NCBI GenBank assembly: GCA_002717285.1
Contig: PBDF01000007.1
Span: forward strand, 227,238-247,153
Direction: 5' to 3'
DNA: 19,916 nucleotides
Origin: Magnetovibrio sp.
GTDB lineage: Bacteria; Pseudomonadota; Alphaproteobacteria; Rhodospirillales_A; JABHCV01
Below the pieces are notes generated by a model. That model was not told the origin of the DNA. It did not search any database and saw only the letters and a list, made by a program, of their open reading frames with translations. Of the stretch, positions 11,210 through 19,504 are shown piece by piece. The translations under genes were made by a program, and so were the position numbers. How positions within the stretch are numbered: the first letter of the stretch is position 1; the number at the start of each line of letters is the position of its first letter.

Positions 11210-11791
11210 ATGCTTCTATTAATTGATAATTATGATAGCTTCACCTACAATCTGCTCCACTATCTTTGTGAGTTGGGTGCAGAGGTTATTGTACATCGTA
11301 ATGATAGCTTAACTGTTGATGAGGCACTTGCATTTAATCCACAAGGGTTAGTCCTCTCACCAGGGCCCTGTGACCCTAACAAGGCTGGAATTTGCCTTGA
11401 GTTGTTGGCAAAAGCACCAGAAGCATTGCCCATTTTTGGTGTTTGTCTAGGCCATCAATCCATAGCCCAAGCTTTTGGTGGAAGAATTGAGCGTGCACCT
11501 CAGGCAATGCATGGAAAAATTGATACTATTAATCACAAAGGCACAGGTATATTTGAGGGAATACTCAGTCCAATCGCCGCAACCCGTTATCACTCCTTGA
11601 CTGTTTTACGTGAGGGTCTGCCCAACTGCCTCAGAATCACCGCTGAAAGTCCTGATGGGGTTATACAGGGTCTATCACATAAGACTAGGCCTGTTCACGG
11701 TGTACAGTTTCACCCTGAGAGCATAGCCTCAGAACACGGGCATGACATTCTCAAAAATTTCATAAACTTGACTAGAGGAAAGCTGGCGTAA
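11210..11791 (+). CDS. trpG: Anthranilate synthase component II (glutamine amidotransferase)
   Basis: Supplies ammonia from glutamine to TrpE in the first step of tryptophan synthesis. The 193-residue product is a lone class I amidotransferase: it opens MLLLIDNYDSFTYNL, has the SPGPCDP loop at 50-56, nucleophile C79 in GVCLGHQ, the QAMHGK segment at 98-103, and H168 and E170 in FHPES. Such subunits may also serve PabB for folate; the downstream trpD and trpC make the tryptophan role primary. There is no clear Shine-Dalgarno site before the ATG, so leaderless-like or weak initiation is possible. Its stop overlaps the trpD start by one base (TAATG), which usually means translational coupling. 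Confidence 0.96.
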   Translation: MLLLIDNYDSFTYNLLHYLCELGAEVIVHRNDSLTVDEALAFNPQGLVLSPGPCDPNKAGICLELLAKAPEALPIFGVCLGHQSIAQAFGGRIERAPQAMHGKIDTINHKGTGIFEGILSPIAATRYHSLTVLREGLPNCLRITAESPDGVIQGLSHKTRPVHGVQFHPESIASEHGHDILKNFINLTRGKLA

Positions 11792-12807
11792 TGAGTGATA
11801 CTCTTAAAATTTTGATAGGAAAGGTGGCGGAAGGGAAAAGTCTGAACCAAAAAGAATCTAAAGAAGCTTTCGATATCATTATGTCCGGTGTTGCTACTGC
11901 AGCCCAAATTGGGGGTTTCCTTATGTCTTTGAGGTTGCGAGGTGAGACCATAGATGAAATTACAGGTGCTGCAATAACCATGCGGGCCAAGGCCATAAAA
12001 GTAACCGCTCCGGAAAATGCATTTGACATTGTTGGTACAGGTGGCGACGGGTCAGGCACATATAACATTTCGACTACTACAGCTATAGTCACGGCAGCTT
12101 GTGGAATTCCTATTGCAAAGCATGGAAACCGAGCGCTATCGTCCAAATCTGGCTCCTCTGATGTGCTTGCCTCCCTTGGTGTCAATCTTGAAGCAGATCT
12201 AAATCATGTAGAAATGGCAATAAAAGAGGCTAATATTGGTTTTTTAATGGCACCTCTTTACCATAAGGCTATGAAGCATGTTGGAGGACCTCGGATTGAA
12301 CTTGGTACCAGAACCATTTTCAATTTACTTGGCCCCTTAACCAATCCTGCCGGAGTTAAAAATCAGTTTTCTGGGGCATTTTCAAAAGATTGGATAGTTC
12401 CCATGGCAACAGTTCTAAGAAATCTTGGTACTGAATGCGCGTGGGTCGTTCACGGATCAGATGGCCTTGATGAGCTTACAACAACTGGCTCCAGTTTTGT
12501 CGCTGAACTTAAAAACGGTGTTATCAAAACCTTTGAGGTGTCGCCTGAAGATGCCGGCATTGCCCGCACTAAACCAGAAAACTTAGTTGGCGGTGATCCT
12601 GATGTAAATGCAAAAGCTCTTATGGCTGTTCTTAATGGTGAGCATGGTCCCTATCGTGATGTTGTACTTTTCAATACGGCTGCAGCCTTGTTAATTGCCC
12701 AAAAGGCTGAAGACCTTAAAGATGGTGTAGCTAGGGCTGCATATGCCATCGATAACGGAGATGCACTGAAGACTCTCGAGCGTCTTATCGCAATTACTAA
12801 CCTTTGA
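11791..12807 (+). CDS. trpD: Anthranilate phosphoribosyltransferase
   Basis: Transfers phosphoribose from PRPP to anthranilate, giving N-phosphoribosyl-anthranilate. The 338 residues have the family's N-terminal helical part and the glycine-rich PRPP loop GTGGDGSGTYNIST at 82-95, KHGNRALSSKSGSSDVL at 110-126 (anthranilate and PRPP contacts), the central MAPLYHKAMKHVGGPRIELGTRTIFNLLGPLTNPA block, and the Mg-binding pair in SDGLDEL at about 225-231. Length and motifs are standard, and this is a single-domain TrpD without TrpG fusion. Translation is coupled to trpG by the one-base overlap, and the next gene starts 8 bases after the stop. The preceding trpG end holds no strong Shine-Dalgarno site, consistent with reinitiation. 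Confidence 0.97.
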   Translation: MSDTLKILIGKVAEGKSLNQKESKEAFDIIMSGVATAAQIGGFLMSLRLRGETIDEITGAAITMRAKAIKVTAPENAFDIVGTGGDGSGTYNISTTTAIVTAACGIPIAKHGNRALSSKSGSSDVLASLGVNLEADLNHVEMAIKEANIGFLMAPLYHKAMKHVGGPRIELGTRTIFNLLGPLTNPAGVKNQFSGAFSKDWIVPMATVLRNLGTECAWVVHGSDGLDELTTTGSSFVAELKNGVIKTFEVSPEDAGIARTKPENLVGGDPDVNAKALMAVLNGEHGPYRDVVLFNTAAALLIAQKAEDLKDGVARAAYAIDNGDALKTLERLIAITNL

Positions 12808-12815
12808 ACAGAATT

Positions 12816-13616
12816 ATGAGTGACGTACTGACACAAATTTGTAAAGACAAACTGGAGCACGTATTAACTAGTCGTCTTCAAAGACCGCTGATCCAGCTTG
12901 AAGAAATAGCAAGGGAAGCGTCTGCACCGCGTGGGTTCACATGTGCCCTCGAAGCAAAAAATAAGAAAGGTGAATATGGCTTAATTGCTGAAATTAAAAA
13001 AGCATCACCATCCAAAGGACTTATTCGAAAAAATTTCAATGTAAAAGAATTGGCCCAATCATATCAATCCGGTGGTGCCGCCTGTTTGTCAGTGTTAACT
13101 GATAAGCCTTACTTTCAAGGATCTGACGAGTACTTAGTCGAAGCACGTGAATCAGTTAATCTACCTGTATTGCGTAAAGATTTCATGCTAGACCCATATC
13201 AAATAGTTGAGTCACGTGCTCTGGGTGCTGATTGTATCTTACTGATCATGGCTGCCCTAGAAAATACCCAGGCACAAGAACTAGAAGCACTTTCAATTGA
13301 ATTAGGGATGGATGTATTAATTGAAATTCATAATGAAAAAGAATTAGAACGTGCGCTTACACTGAAATCTCCACTAATAGGCATAAACAACCGCAATTTA
13401 AAGACGCTAGTTGTCGACATTGCAACAACTGAAGCATTGGCATCTTTGGTACCTGAAGACCGAAAATTGGTCGCTGAAAGTGGCTTAAAAAGTTCAAAAG
13501 ACCTAGCCCGCATGGCCAAAGTTAAGGCCAAATGTTTTTTAATTGGCGAATCACTTATGAAGGAAGATGATGTGGAGAGCGCTACAATAAATCTTTTGAG
13601 GATTGACTATGGTTGA
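12816..13616 (+). CDS. trpC: Indole-3-glycerol phosphate synthase
   Basis: Closes the ring of carboxyphenylamino-deoxyribulose phosphate to indole-3-glycerol phosphate. The 266-residue barrel has the catalytic set seen in the family: E59 and K61 in LIAEIKKASPSKG, K121 in VLRKDFMLDPYQI, E170 in LIEIHNE, N191 in IGINNRNL, and E221-S222 in VAESGL, with the phosphate-binding LIGESLM at the end. It is a stand-alone TrpC, with no TrpF domain fused and no trpF nearby. The start is the ATG at 12816 (MSDVLTQICKDKLEHV, as in relatives); a TTG at 12804 would add four residues and overlap trpD by four bases, which is less likely. The 3' end overlaps moaC by 8 bases. Confidence 0.96.
   Translation: MSDVLTQICKDKLEHVLTSRLQRPLIQLEEIAREASAPRGFTCALEAKNKKGEYGLIAEIKKASPSKGLIRKNFNVKELAQSYQSGGAACLSVLTDKPYFQGSDEYLVEARESVNLPVLRKDFMLDPYQIVESRALGADCILLIMAALENTQAQELEALSIELGMDVLIEIHNEKELERALTLKSPLIGINNRNLKTLVVDIATTEALASLVPEDRKLVAESGLKSSKDLARMAKVKAKCFLIGESLMKEDDVESATINLLRIDYG
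13598..13601 (+). promoter_or_regulatory. Shine-Dalgarno site fixing the moaC start
   Basis: GAGG inside the end of trpC, 7 bases before the ATG at 13609. It favours that ATG over a TTG two codons upstream (13603), which would itself overlap the site. Confidence 0.65.
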
Positions 13617-14085
13617 GCTGAAACACATTGATGAGAATGGTAATGCGATTATGGTTGATATTTCCTCAAAAAATAAAACCGAGAGGACTGCCACAGCAAA
13701 AGGCTGTATTGAGGTGCACGCAGACACCATAGCGCTTATTGAAGGTGGTGGCGTTAAAAAAGGTGATGTTCTGTCTGTTGCTCAGTTGGCGGGCATTATG
13801 GGAGCCAAACGTACTTCAGAACTTATTCCTTTGTGTCATCAACTTAATCTCTCTTCCGTAAAGGTTAATTTATCGTGTGACCCAGACCGGAGTGTGGTTG
13901 ATATTGAAGCAATTTGTAAAATATGTGGCCAAACTGGCGTCGAAATGGAAGCCCTTACCGCAGTTTGTATTACTGCTTTAACAATATATGACATGTGCAA
14001 AGCCGTCGATAAAGGCATGAACATAAACAATATTCGCTTAACTCATAAAGCCGGGGGCAATTCTGGAGTCTTTGAGGCAGAATAG
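13609..14085 (+). CDS. moaC: Cyclic pyranopterin monophosphate synthase
   Basis: Converts the 3',8-cyclo-GTP made by MoaA into cyclic pyranopterin monophosphate, the second step of molybdenum cofactor synthesis. The 158 residues cover the whole family: MVDIS at 15-19, KGDVLSVAQLAGIMGAKRT at 51-69, ELIPLCHQL at 71-79, TGVEMEALTAV at 109-119, and LTIYDMCKAVDK at 124-135 with D128 and K131, the active-site pair numbered the same way in the E. coli enzyme. The usual KSGGKSG end reads KAGGNSG here. It begins within trpC (8-base overlap) and its TAG directly abuts the moeA ATG. trpC-moaC-moeA is a common alphaproteobacterial cluster, so the link to trp genes reflects transcription rather than a shared pathway. 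Confidence 0.96.
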   Translation: MVELKHIDENGNAIMVDISSKNKTERTATAKGCIEVHADTIALIEGGGVKKGDVLSVAQLAGIMGAKRTSELIPLCHQLNLSSVKVNLSCDPDRSVVDIEAICKICGQTGVEMEALTAVCITALTIYDMCKAVDKGMNINNIRLTHKAGGNSGVFEAE

Positions 14086-15300
14086 ATGATCTGTGTAAAC
14101 GAGGCGATTAAACTTTTGACAGAAAACGTCACTCTGACAGATGCGGAAGTCGTCCCCCTAAAACAATGTCTGGGCCGTGTTCTAGCAGAAGATGTAATTT
14201 CTAAAGTTTCTCACCCACCTTGCGACGTGTCCTCTATGGACGGCTATGCCCTAAAAGCAGTTGAAACCAGAAATCCTCCAGTAACCCTAAAACTGATTGG
14301 CGAATCACAGGCGGGTGGCTATTTCGAACAAACTGTTAAAACAGGTGAAACAGTTCGAATTTTTACTGGTGCATCTCTCCCTCGAGGGACCGACGCGGTT
14401 CAAATACAAGAAAATGCCACCAGAAAAGGTGACAAGATTACAATCTATCAAAGTGTGTCTACTAATAACTTTGTTCGGGCAGCAGGTATGGATTTCATTG
14501 CGGGTGATACTATCCTTAAATCTGGAACCATATTAACTGCACGTCATCTTGGATTGGCAGCGGCCATGAATCAATCAACACTCTGTGTGAGAAAAAAACC
14601 CCAAGTAGCAATTCTTGCCACCGGTAATGAGGTTGCATTACCAGGAGCTGACCTAGCACCGTCAAAAATAATTTCGTCAAATACTTTTGCGTTACATGCT
14701 TATGTCATCGCTATGGGAGGTGAACCAATTGATCTTGGAATTGCTAGGGATACTCTTGAAGATTTAGATACGTCCCTTGAGGGGGCTCTTCAATGCGATA
14801 TTTTAGTTACTGTTGGCGGTATTTCCGTCGGTGATTATGATCTGGTAAAACAAGCACTTGAAAATAAGGGCCTTAAAAAAATATTTCACAAAATAGCTAT
14901 GCGTCCGGGAAAACCAGTATTATTTGGTAAAATCAATAGTTTGAGCGTTTTATGTATGCCTGGCAATCCAGTTTCCACAGGAATTTGCTCCATACTTTTT
15001 CTCAAAAAAGCTCTTTACACTATGCAGGGAATAAACACTAATAACGAGCAAGCTCACACCGCCATTCTTGGTATAGACCTCGTTGAGAATGACTTACGTC
15101 AGGACTATATAAGAGCAAAACTTGAAATAAACAAAATCGGTGAGAAGATTGCTTTACCTTTTCCAAAACAAGACAGCACCCTACAAGCCTGTTTTGCTGA
15201 GGCTGATTGTCTTATAGTAAGACCACCACATGCCCCGCCCGCCAGAGCCGGTGAACATGTTAAGATATTGCTTTTAAATGGCTCACTAATATCTCTGTGA
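14086..15300 (+). CDS. moeA: Molybdopterin molybdenumtransferase
   Basis: Inserts molybdate into adenylated molybdopterin in the last step of molybdenum cofactor formation. The 404-residue product has the four MoeA domains: the N-terminal part with SSMDGYALK at 49-57 (relatives usually have SAMDGYA), the beta-rich domain with RIFTGASLPRGTDAVQIQEN at 91-110, the molybdopterin-binding fold with ILATGNEV at 176-183, SSNTF at 197-201, VGGISVGDYD at 243-252, MRPGKPVLFG at 272-281 and MPGNPVS at 291-297, and a C-terminal barrel from about 325. The length is standard. It starts right after the moaC stop with GAGG at 14072-14075 upstream, and it appears to be the last gene of the operon. The lexA promoter lies just after it. 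Confidence 0.96.
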   Translation: MICVNEAIKLLTENVTLTDAEVVPLKQCLGRVLAEDVISKVSHPPCDVSSMDGYALKAVETRNPPVTLKLIGESQAGGYFEQTVKTGETVRIFTGASLPRGTDAVQIQENATRKGDKITIYQSVSTNNFVRAAGMDFIAGDTILKSGTILTARHLGLAAAMNQSTLCVRKKPQVAILATGNEVALPGADLAPSKIISSNTFALHAYVIAMGGEPIDLGIARDTLEDLDTSLEGALQCDILVTVGGISVGDYDLVKQALENKGLKKIFHKIAMRPGKPVLFGKINSLSVLCMPGNPVSTGICSILFLKKALYTMQGINTNNEQAHTAILGIDLVENDLRQDYIRAKLEINKIGEKIALPFPKQDSTLQACFAEADCLIVRPPHAPPARAGEHVKILLLNGSLISL

Positions 15301-15322
15301 TTAGCTCCTTGCAGGTAAGTTC

Positions 15323-15351
15323 TTGACGCAATCAGAGAACTAAAGTAGAAC
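15323..15351 (+). promoter_or_regulatory. lexA promoter
   Basis: TTGACG at 15323-15328 (five of six to consensus) and TAGAAC at 15346-15351 (four of six) lie 17 bases apart, upstream of lexA. Transcription would start near 15358 and give a leader of about 67 bases. The spacer and -10 are covered by the SOS box, as expected for autorepression. Confidence 0.6.
15337..15351. promoter_or_regulatory. SOS box (LexA operator), perfect alphaproteobacterial type
   Basis: GAAC-TAAAGTA-GAAC is the exact reverse complement form of GTTC-N7-GTTC, the direct-repeat operator known for LexA of alphaproteobacteria. It overlaps the -10 of the lexA promoter, so LexA binding would block its own transcription. 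An extra GTTC at 15319-15322 faces the first GAAC half-site as an inverted repeat (AGTTCT and AGAACT). Confidence 0.85.
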
Positions 15352-15370
15352 ATTAGAGGGTTTTGCTTTT

Positions 15371-15385
15371 GTTCTAATAGCATTC
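15371..15385 (+). promoter_or_regulatory. Possible second, imperfect SOS box
   Basis: GTTC-TAATAGC-ATTC matches GTTC-N7-GTTC with one mismatch, in the opposite orientation to the perfect box and 20 bases after it, within the untranslated leader of lexA. Confidence 0.35.
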
Positions 15386-15412
15386 TTAAAAAACCTAACT
15401 ACAATTATGTTC

Positions 15413-15416
15413 AAGG
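15413..15416 (+). promoter_or_regulatory. Shine-Dalgarno site fixing the lexA start
   Basis: AAGG lies 8 bases before the ATG at 15425. It also falls just inside a possible earlier ATG at 15407, which it argues against. Confidence 0.6.
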
Positions 15417-15424
15417 TACAGAAT

Positions 15425-16126
15425 ATGCTAACAAAAAAACAATATGAACTTTTAGTATACATTGACAAATGTTTAAAAAACACTTGTGTTTCCCCTTCAT
15501 ATGATGAAATGAAAAACGCACTAGGATTAGCATCAAAGTCTGGCATTCACAGGTTGATTACAGGTCTTGTGGAACGTGGATTTATTCGCCGACGGCCACA
15601 CCGTGCTCGAGCTCTTGAGATTTTACGTCGGCCTGAACATAGTTACATAAACAACAGCCAACAGGAGTCTGAGAGTTTTGTTCCAAACGTCATAAAAGGA
15701 AATTTCAAATTGGCGGGAAAAGAAAACTCCATTGAGGCTGGCAATATAATTCAGATACCTAGATATGAAAAAATCGCTGCCGGAATACCAATTGAGGCGG
15801 TAGATAACCCAATAAATTCAATTGGTATACCCGCAGACTTGATTGGCAAAGGTGAGCATTACGCATTAGAAGTGGACGGTGAATCAATGATCGATGAGGG
15901 CATACATGATGGAGATACTGTAATAATTCGCCATACTGACAATGCAGAAAATGGCAAAATTGTTGTAGCTATTATCGATAATGAGGAAGTTACTTTGAAA
16001 AGACTTCGCCGAAAAGGAAACTCAGTTGCCTTGGAAGCAGCAAATAAAGACTTTGAAACTCAAATATTTGGACCAAACAGAGTAAAAGTGCAAGGTCAGC
16101 TAGTTGGCCTTATTCGCAAATATTAA
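15425..16126 (+). CDS. lexA: SOS regulon repressor LexA
   Basis: Represses DNA-damage genes and cleaves itself when RecA filaments form. The 233 residues comprise a winged-helix DNA-binding domain at 1-70, with recognition helix [20 protein letters not shown] at 38-57 as in alphaproteobacterial LexA, a linker to about 108, and an S24 peptidase domain with the cleavage site A119-G120 (IAAGIPIEA), nucleophile S154 in VDGESM and K192 in TLKRL. The start at 15425 gives the usual [10 protein letters not shown] opening and has AAGG 8 bases upstream; an ATG at 15407 would add six residues. It has its own promoter with a perfect SOS box. It sits between moeA and gltX; many relatives have comEC here, which is absent. 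Confidence 0.97.
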   Translation: MLTKKQYELLVYIDKCLKNTCVSPSYDEMKNALGLASKSGIHRLITGLVERGFIRRRPHRARALEILRRPEHSYINNSQQESESFVPNVIKGNFKLAGKENSIEAGNIIQIPRYEKIAAGIPIEAVDNPINSIGIPADLIGKGEHYALEVDGESMIDEGIHDGDTVIIRHTDNAENGKIVVAIIDNEEVTLKRLRRKGNSVALEAANKDFETQIFGPNRVKVQGQLVGLIRKY

Positions 16127-16299
16127 ATTCAAATTTTTTAACGGCAAATAACAGCCAATTTCTTCTGGTAGCGTACATTGAGGGCAAAGACAAAGTTAAT
16201 CTATTGCTTTTTCTTCAAGAGCTCTTCCTTTGTGTTATAAAATAGTGAACATATCATTGGTCTGCTCGTGCGAGTATCGTGTAGCTATAGTCTTTTGAA

Positions 16300-17748
16300 A
16301 TGGAAAAAGTTGCCCAAATGGAAGTGATTACTCGATTTGCCCCGTCTCCAACTGGCTTTCTTCACATTGGAGGAGCTCGAACTGCGTTATTCAATTGGCT
16401 TTTTGCTCGCCATCATAAGGGTAAATTTCTTTTGCGTATTGAAGATACGGATCAAAAACGCTCCACACAAGAAGCGGTTAAAGCCATTTATGATGGTATA
16501 AAATGGTTGGGGTTAAATTGGGACGGTGACCCTATCTCACAATTTTCTCGTGCTCAAAAGCACAAAAAGATTGTTGAACAATTATTGGCCGATGGTAAAG
16601 CCTATAAATGTTATTGTACGCCCGAAGAATTGTCATTAATGCGGGAAAATGCAAGGGCATCGGGTCGACCTATGCTATATGATGGGGTCTGGCGTAATAA
16701 ATCAGAGAAAGAAGCCCCTAGCGGAGTAAATCCGGTAATTCGATTGAAATCTCAACAAACTGGCGAAACAATCATAAATGATCAGGTAAAAGGTAAGGTT
16801 AAAGTATCAAATGATCAGATGGATGATATGGTTTTGATGCGCAGTGATGGTACCCCAACATACATGCTTGCTGTTGTTGTTGACGACCATGACATGGGCA
16901 TTACGCATGTTATTCGTGGTGATGATCACCTAACTAATACATTTAGACAACACCAAATTTATTCAGCACTCAATTGGGATACTCCAATCTTCTCCCACAT
17001 TCCATTAATCCATGGAACTGACGGAACAAAGTTGTCCAAACGCCATGGTGCCCTTGGTGTTGAGGCATATTGGGCCGACGGATTCTTACCTGAAGCTATG
17101 AGGAACTATCTTTTAAGGCTGGGCTGGTCTCATGGAGATGACGAGATTATTTCCACAGAGCAGGCAATTAATTATTTTAGTCTGGATGGCGTTGGAAAAT
17201 CACCGTCACGTTTTGATATTTTCAAACTTTCCAGCCTTAACGCCAAATATCTTCGGGAGTCAAATTCCGAAAAGCTAGCAGATCTTATAGAGCCCACACT
17301 AGCAACACGACTTGGCCGTAATCTTACTGAAACAGAAAAAACTCGTACTATTTTAGGCATCCACAAGCTCAAGGAACGCTCTAAAACAACCGTTGAGCTG
17401 GCTGAAAGTGCTTTTTTCTATATTGAACCGCGACCAATTAAAATAAGTGAAAAAGAAAAAAATACACTTAACCAAGCTGATCTAGACCGAGTTTCAGCTA
17501 TTCGCAAAAGACTACACACCTTAACCGAGTGGACACACGACGCAATAAAAAACACCATAGTTCTATTAGCCAAAACTGAAGAAATAAAGCTAAGTAAAAT
17601 TGCACAACCCTTGCGGGTAATACTATGTGGTTCAAATGTAGCACCGGGCATTTTTGATATTATGGTAGTCCTTGGTCGTGATGAAACTCTTGGACGACTA
17701 GAAGATGTTTTAAAGCAAAAAAAACCTACTTGTGATAGGATTGATTGA
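16300..17748 (+). CDS. gltX: Glutamate--tRNA ligase
   Basis: Charges tRNA-Glu with glutamate; in alphaproteobacteria such enzymes commonly also charge tRNA-Gln for later amidation by GatCAB. The 482 residues form a class Ic synthetase: Rossmann fold with FAPSPTGFLHIGG at 13-25 (HIGH motif as HIGG), RIEDTD at 46-51, a CYC at 104-106 left from the zinc-type insertion whose second ligand pair is missing, RGDDH at 206-210, DGTKLSKRHG at 241-250 (KMSKS motif), and a C-terminal helical anticodon-binding domain from about 310. The ATG at 16300 has no Shine-Dalgarno site; an ATG at 16318 (MEVITRFAPSPTG) looks closer to the usual N-terminus and may be the real start. A 173-base gap separates it from lexA, and gltA follows after 26 bases. 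Confidence 0.95.
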   Translation: MEKVAQMEVITRFAPSPTGFLHIGGARTALFNWLFARHHKGKFLLRIEDTDQKRSTQEAVKAIYDGIKWLGLNWDGDPISQFSRAQKHKKIVEQLLADGKAYKCYCTPEELSLMRENARASGRPMLYDGVWRNKSEKEAPSGVNPVIRLKSQQTGETIINDQVKGKVKVSNDQMDDMVLMRSDGTPTYMLAVVVDDHDMGITHVIRGDDHLTNTFRQHQIYSALNWDTPIFSHIPLIHGTDGTKLSKRHGALGVEAYWADGFLPEAMRNYLLRLGWSHGDDEIISTEQAINYFSLDGVGKSPSRFDIFKLSSLNAKYLRESNSEKLADLIEPTLATRLGRNLTETEKTRTILGIHKLKERSKTTVELAESAFFYIEPRPIKISEKEKNTLNQADLDRVSAIRKRLHTLTEWTHDAIKNTIVLLAKTEEIKLSKIAQPLRVILCGSNVAPGIFDIMVVLGRDETLGRLEDVLKQKKPTCDRID

Positions 17749-17769
17749 TATGACAAATCCTAAAAGGAT
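17736..17769 (+). repeat. Competing inverted repeats over the gltA ribosome binding site
   Basis: TAGGATT at 17736-17742 (in the last codons of gltX) is the perfect complement of AATCCTA at 17756-17762. The same middle segment (ATCCT, 17757-17761) also pairs with AGGAT at 17765-17769, which contains the gltA Shine-Dalgarno site AGGA, around an AAA loop. The two hairpins cannot form together. Confidence 0.4.
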
Positions 17770-17774
17770 AGTAG

Positions 17775-19094
17775 ATGCCCGATACAACTAAAAATATAGA
17801 TAAAAAAGCTTTTACCCTTAAAGATAATCGTAGCGGTAAAACTTATGACCTAGATGTTATAAAAGGAACAATTGGTCCTGATGTAATTGATGTACGAAAG
17901 CTTTATTCTGAAACAGGCCACTTCACCTTTGATCCAGGGTTTACTTCTACTGGCAGTTGTCAGTCTGAGATTACCTTTATCGATGGAGAGAAAGGTATTC
18001 TTCTATATCGAGGATATCCAATCGATCAATTAGCTGAAAATTCAAATTTTCTCGAAGTATGCTACTTACTAATTTACGGAAATCTCCCAACTGCTGATAG
18101 CATGAAAATATTTTCTGAACGCATCACATATCACACAATGCTACATGAGCAGCTTAATATGTTTTTCAGAGGTTTCAGACGCGATTCCCACCCCATGGCC
18201 ATAATGAATGGTATAGTTGGTGCTCTGTCCTCTTTTTATCATGACAGTACGGATATTGCCGACCCTAAGCATCGATTTGTTGCCTCTACCCGTATGATTG
18301 CAAAAATGCCAACGATTGCGGCGATGGCTTACCGATACTCTATCGGCATGCCTTTTGCTTACCCACGTAACGATCTTGGCTTTGCCGAAAATTTCCTTCA
18401 CATGATGTTTTCCAATCCATGTGAAGATTATGTCCCCAATCCTATAATGTCGCGAGCTATGGATCGCATATTAATACTGCATGCGGACCATGAGCAAAAT
18501 GCTTCAACATCTACTGTTAGAATATCTGGTTCCTCAGGAGCTAATCCCTTCGCTTGTATTGCTGCTGGAATTGCCTCACTTTGGGGGCCTGCCCACGGTG
18601 GAGCTAACGAAGCAGTTTTATCTATGTTGGAAGAAATTGGAACAAAGGACCGTGTGCCAGAGTATATCAAAAAAGCTAAGGATAAAGACGATCCATTTCG
18701 ACTAATGGGATTTGGGCATAGAGTATATAAAAATTTTGACCCTCGAGCTAAAATAATGTGCGAAACCGCACATGAGGTTTTAAATGAACTTGGTATTGGG
18801 AATGACCCCTTGCTAGACCTCGCTATTGAATTAGAGCAAATTGCGCTTGAAGATAGTTATTTTGTCTCAAGAAAGCTATACCCCAATGTTGATTTCTACT
18901 CCGGCATCATCTACCGCGCCATGGGCATTCCCACATCAATGTTTACAGTACTCTTTGCCGTTGCACGTACTGTTGGCTGGGTGGCTCAATGGAATGAAAT
19001 GATTGAGGATCCAACTCAGAAAATTGGACGGCCACGGCAACTTTACACAGGGAACTCAGAACTTAATTATTTACCTTCTAGGTCTCGTGAGTAA
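17775..19094 (+). CDS. gltA: Citrate synthase
   Basis: Condenses acetyl-CoA and oxaloacetate to citrate, the entry step of the TCA cycle. The 439-residue product is of the long bacterial type with an N-terminal beta domain (about 1-55: [28 protein letters not shown]), [17 protein letters not shown] at 74-90, and the catalytic triad H274 (GPAHGGANE), H315 ([14 protein letters not shown]) and D373 (PNVDFYSG). It ends with GRPRQLYTG, normal for the hexameric proteobacterial group. The ATG has AGGA 6 bases upstream. It follows gltX by 26 bases and is probably co-transcribed, although the ribosome site lies in a small hairpin. It converges on gloA with one base between the stop codons. Confidence 0.97.
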   Translation: MPDTTKNIDKKAFTLKDNRSGKTYDLDVIKGTIGPDVIDVRKLYSETGHFTFDPGFTSTGSCQSEITFIDGEKGILLYRGYPIDQLAENSNFLEVCYLLIYGNLPTADSMKIFSERITYHTMLHEQLNMFFRGFRRDSHPMAIMNGIVGALSSFYHDSTDIADPKHRFVASTRMIAKMPTIAAMAYRYSIGMPFAYPRNDLGFAENFLHMMFSNPCEDYVPNPIMSRAMDRILILHADHEQNASTSTVRISGSSGANPFACIAAGIASLWGPAHGGANEAVLSMLEEIGTKDRVPEYIKKAKDKDDPFRLMGFGHRVYKNFDPRAKIMCETAHEVLNELGIGNDPLLDLAIELEQIALEDSYFVSRKLYPNVDFYSGIIYRAMGIPTSMFTVLFAVARTVGWVAQWNEMIEDPTQKIGRPRQLYTGNSELNYLPSRSRE

Positions 19095-19107
19095 ATCATT
19101 TTTTTTC
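19069..19107 (+). terminator. Weak candidate terminator for gltA
   Basis: ATTTAC at 19069-19074 and GTAAAT at 19091-19096 form a 6-bp stem around a 16-base loop that itself holds ACCT-TCT-AGGT; a run of eight T residues follows closely. The stem spans the gltA stop codon and enters the end of the opposing gloA. It is AT-rich, so efficiency is doubtful. Confidence 0.3.
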
Positions 19108-19503
19108 AATTAACTCTATTTTATATCCATCAGGATCTTCAATAAATGCAATAACGGTTTTGCCATGCTTCATAGGACCCGGCTCGCGACTGATGATAAC
19201 ACCTTCTTGGCGCATTTTATCGCAAGCATTGTAGATATTTGGAACTGAAATTGCCAAATGACCAAATCCAGATCCAATTTCATATGGCTCCTTTTGGTCC
19301 CAGTTATGTGTCAATTCAATAACTGTATCAGTTTTTTCACTGCCAAAGCCGACAAAGGCAAGAGTAAACTTACCGGATGGATATTCAGTTCTTCGCAAAA
19401 TCTTCATACCCAAATGACGAGTATAAAAGTCTATTGACTTTTCTAGGTCTAGGACTCTGATCATTGTGTGCAAAAATCTAAAGTGGCTTGGTTCACTCTC
19501 CAT
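19096..19503 (-). CDS. gloA: Lactoylglutathione lyase (glyoxalase I)
   Basis: Isomerises the methylglyoxal-glutathione adduct to S-lactoylglutathione, detoxifying a by-product of triose phosphates. The 135-residue protein has two vicinal-oxygen-chelate modules and all four metal ligands at the positions known from E. coli GloA: H12 (FLHTMIRV), E63 (VIELTHNW), H82 (GFGHLAI) and E130 ([10 protein letters not shown]). The length equals the short bacterial Ni-type enzyme, so nickel or cobalt dependence is inferred. The ATG at 19501-19503 has AGGA 8 bases upstream inside the end of lpxB, and only one base separates it from the lpxB stop, so the two form an operon. The metabolic link is to glycolysis, not to lipid A, so the pairing seems positional. 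Confidence 0.96.
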   Translation of the reverse strand: MESEPSHFRFLHTMIRVLDLEKSIDFYTRHLGMKILRRTEYPSGKFTLAFVGFGSEKTDTVIELTHNWDQKEPYEIGSGFGHLAISVPNIYNACDKMRQEGVIISREPGPMKHGKTVIAFIEDPDGYKIELIEKK

Positions 19504-19504
19504 A

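Noticed and set aside
11772..12185. Minus-strand open frame of about 137 codons inside trpD
   Set aside because: It lies fully opposite well-conserved trpG/trpD coding sequence and has no recognisable motif.
15407..15424. Earlier lexA start giving six extra residues
   Set aside because: Relatives begin at MLT(R/K)KQ, and the AAGG ribosome site lies inside this extension.
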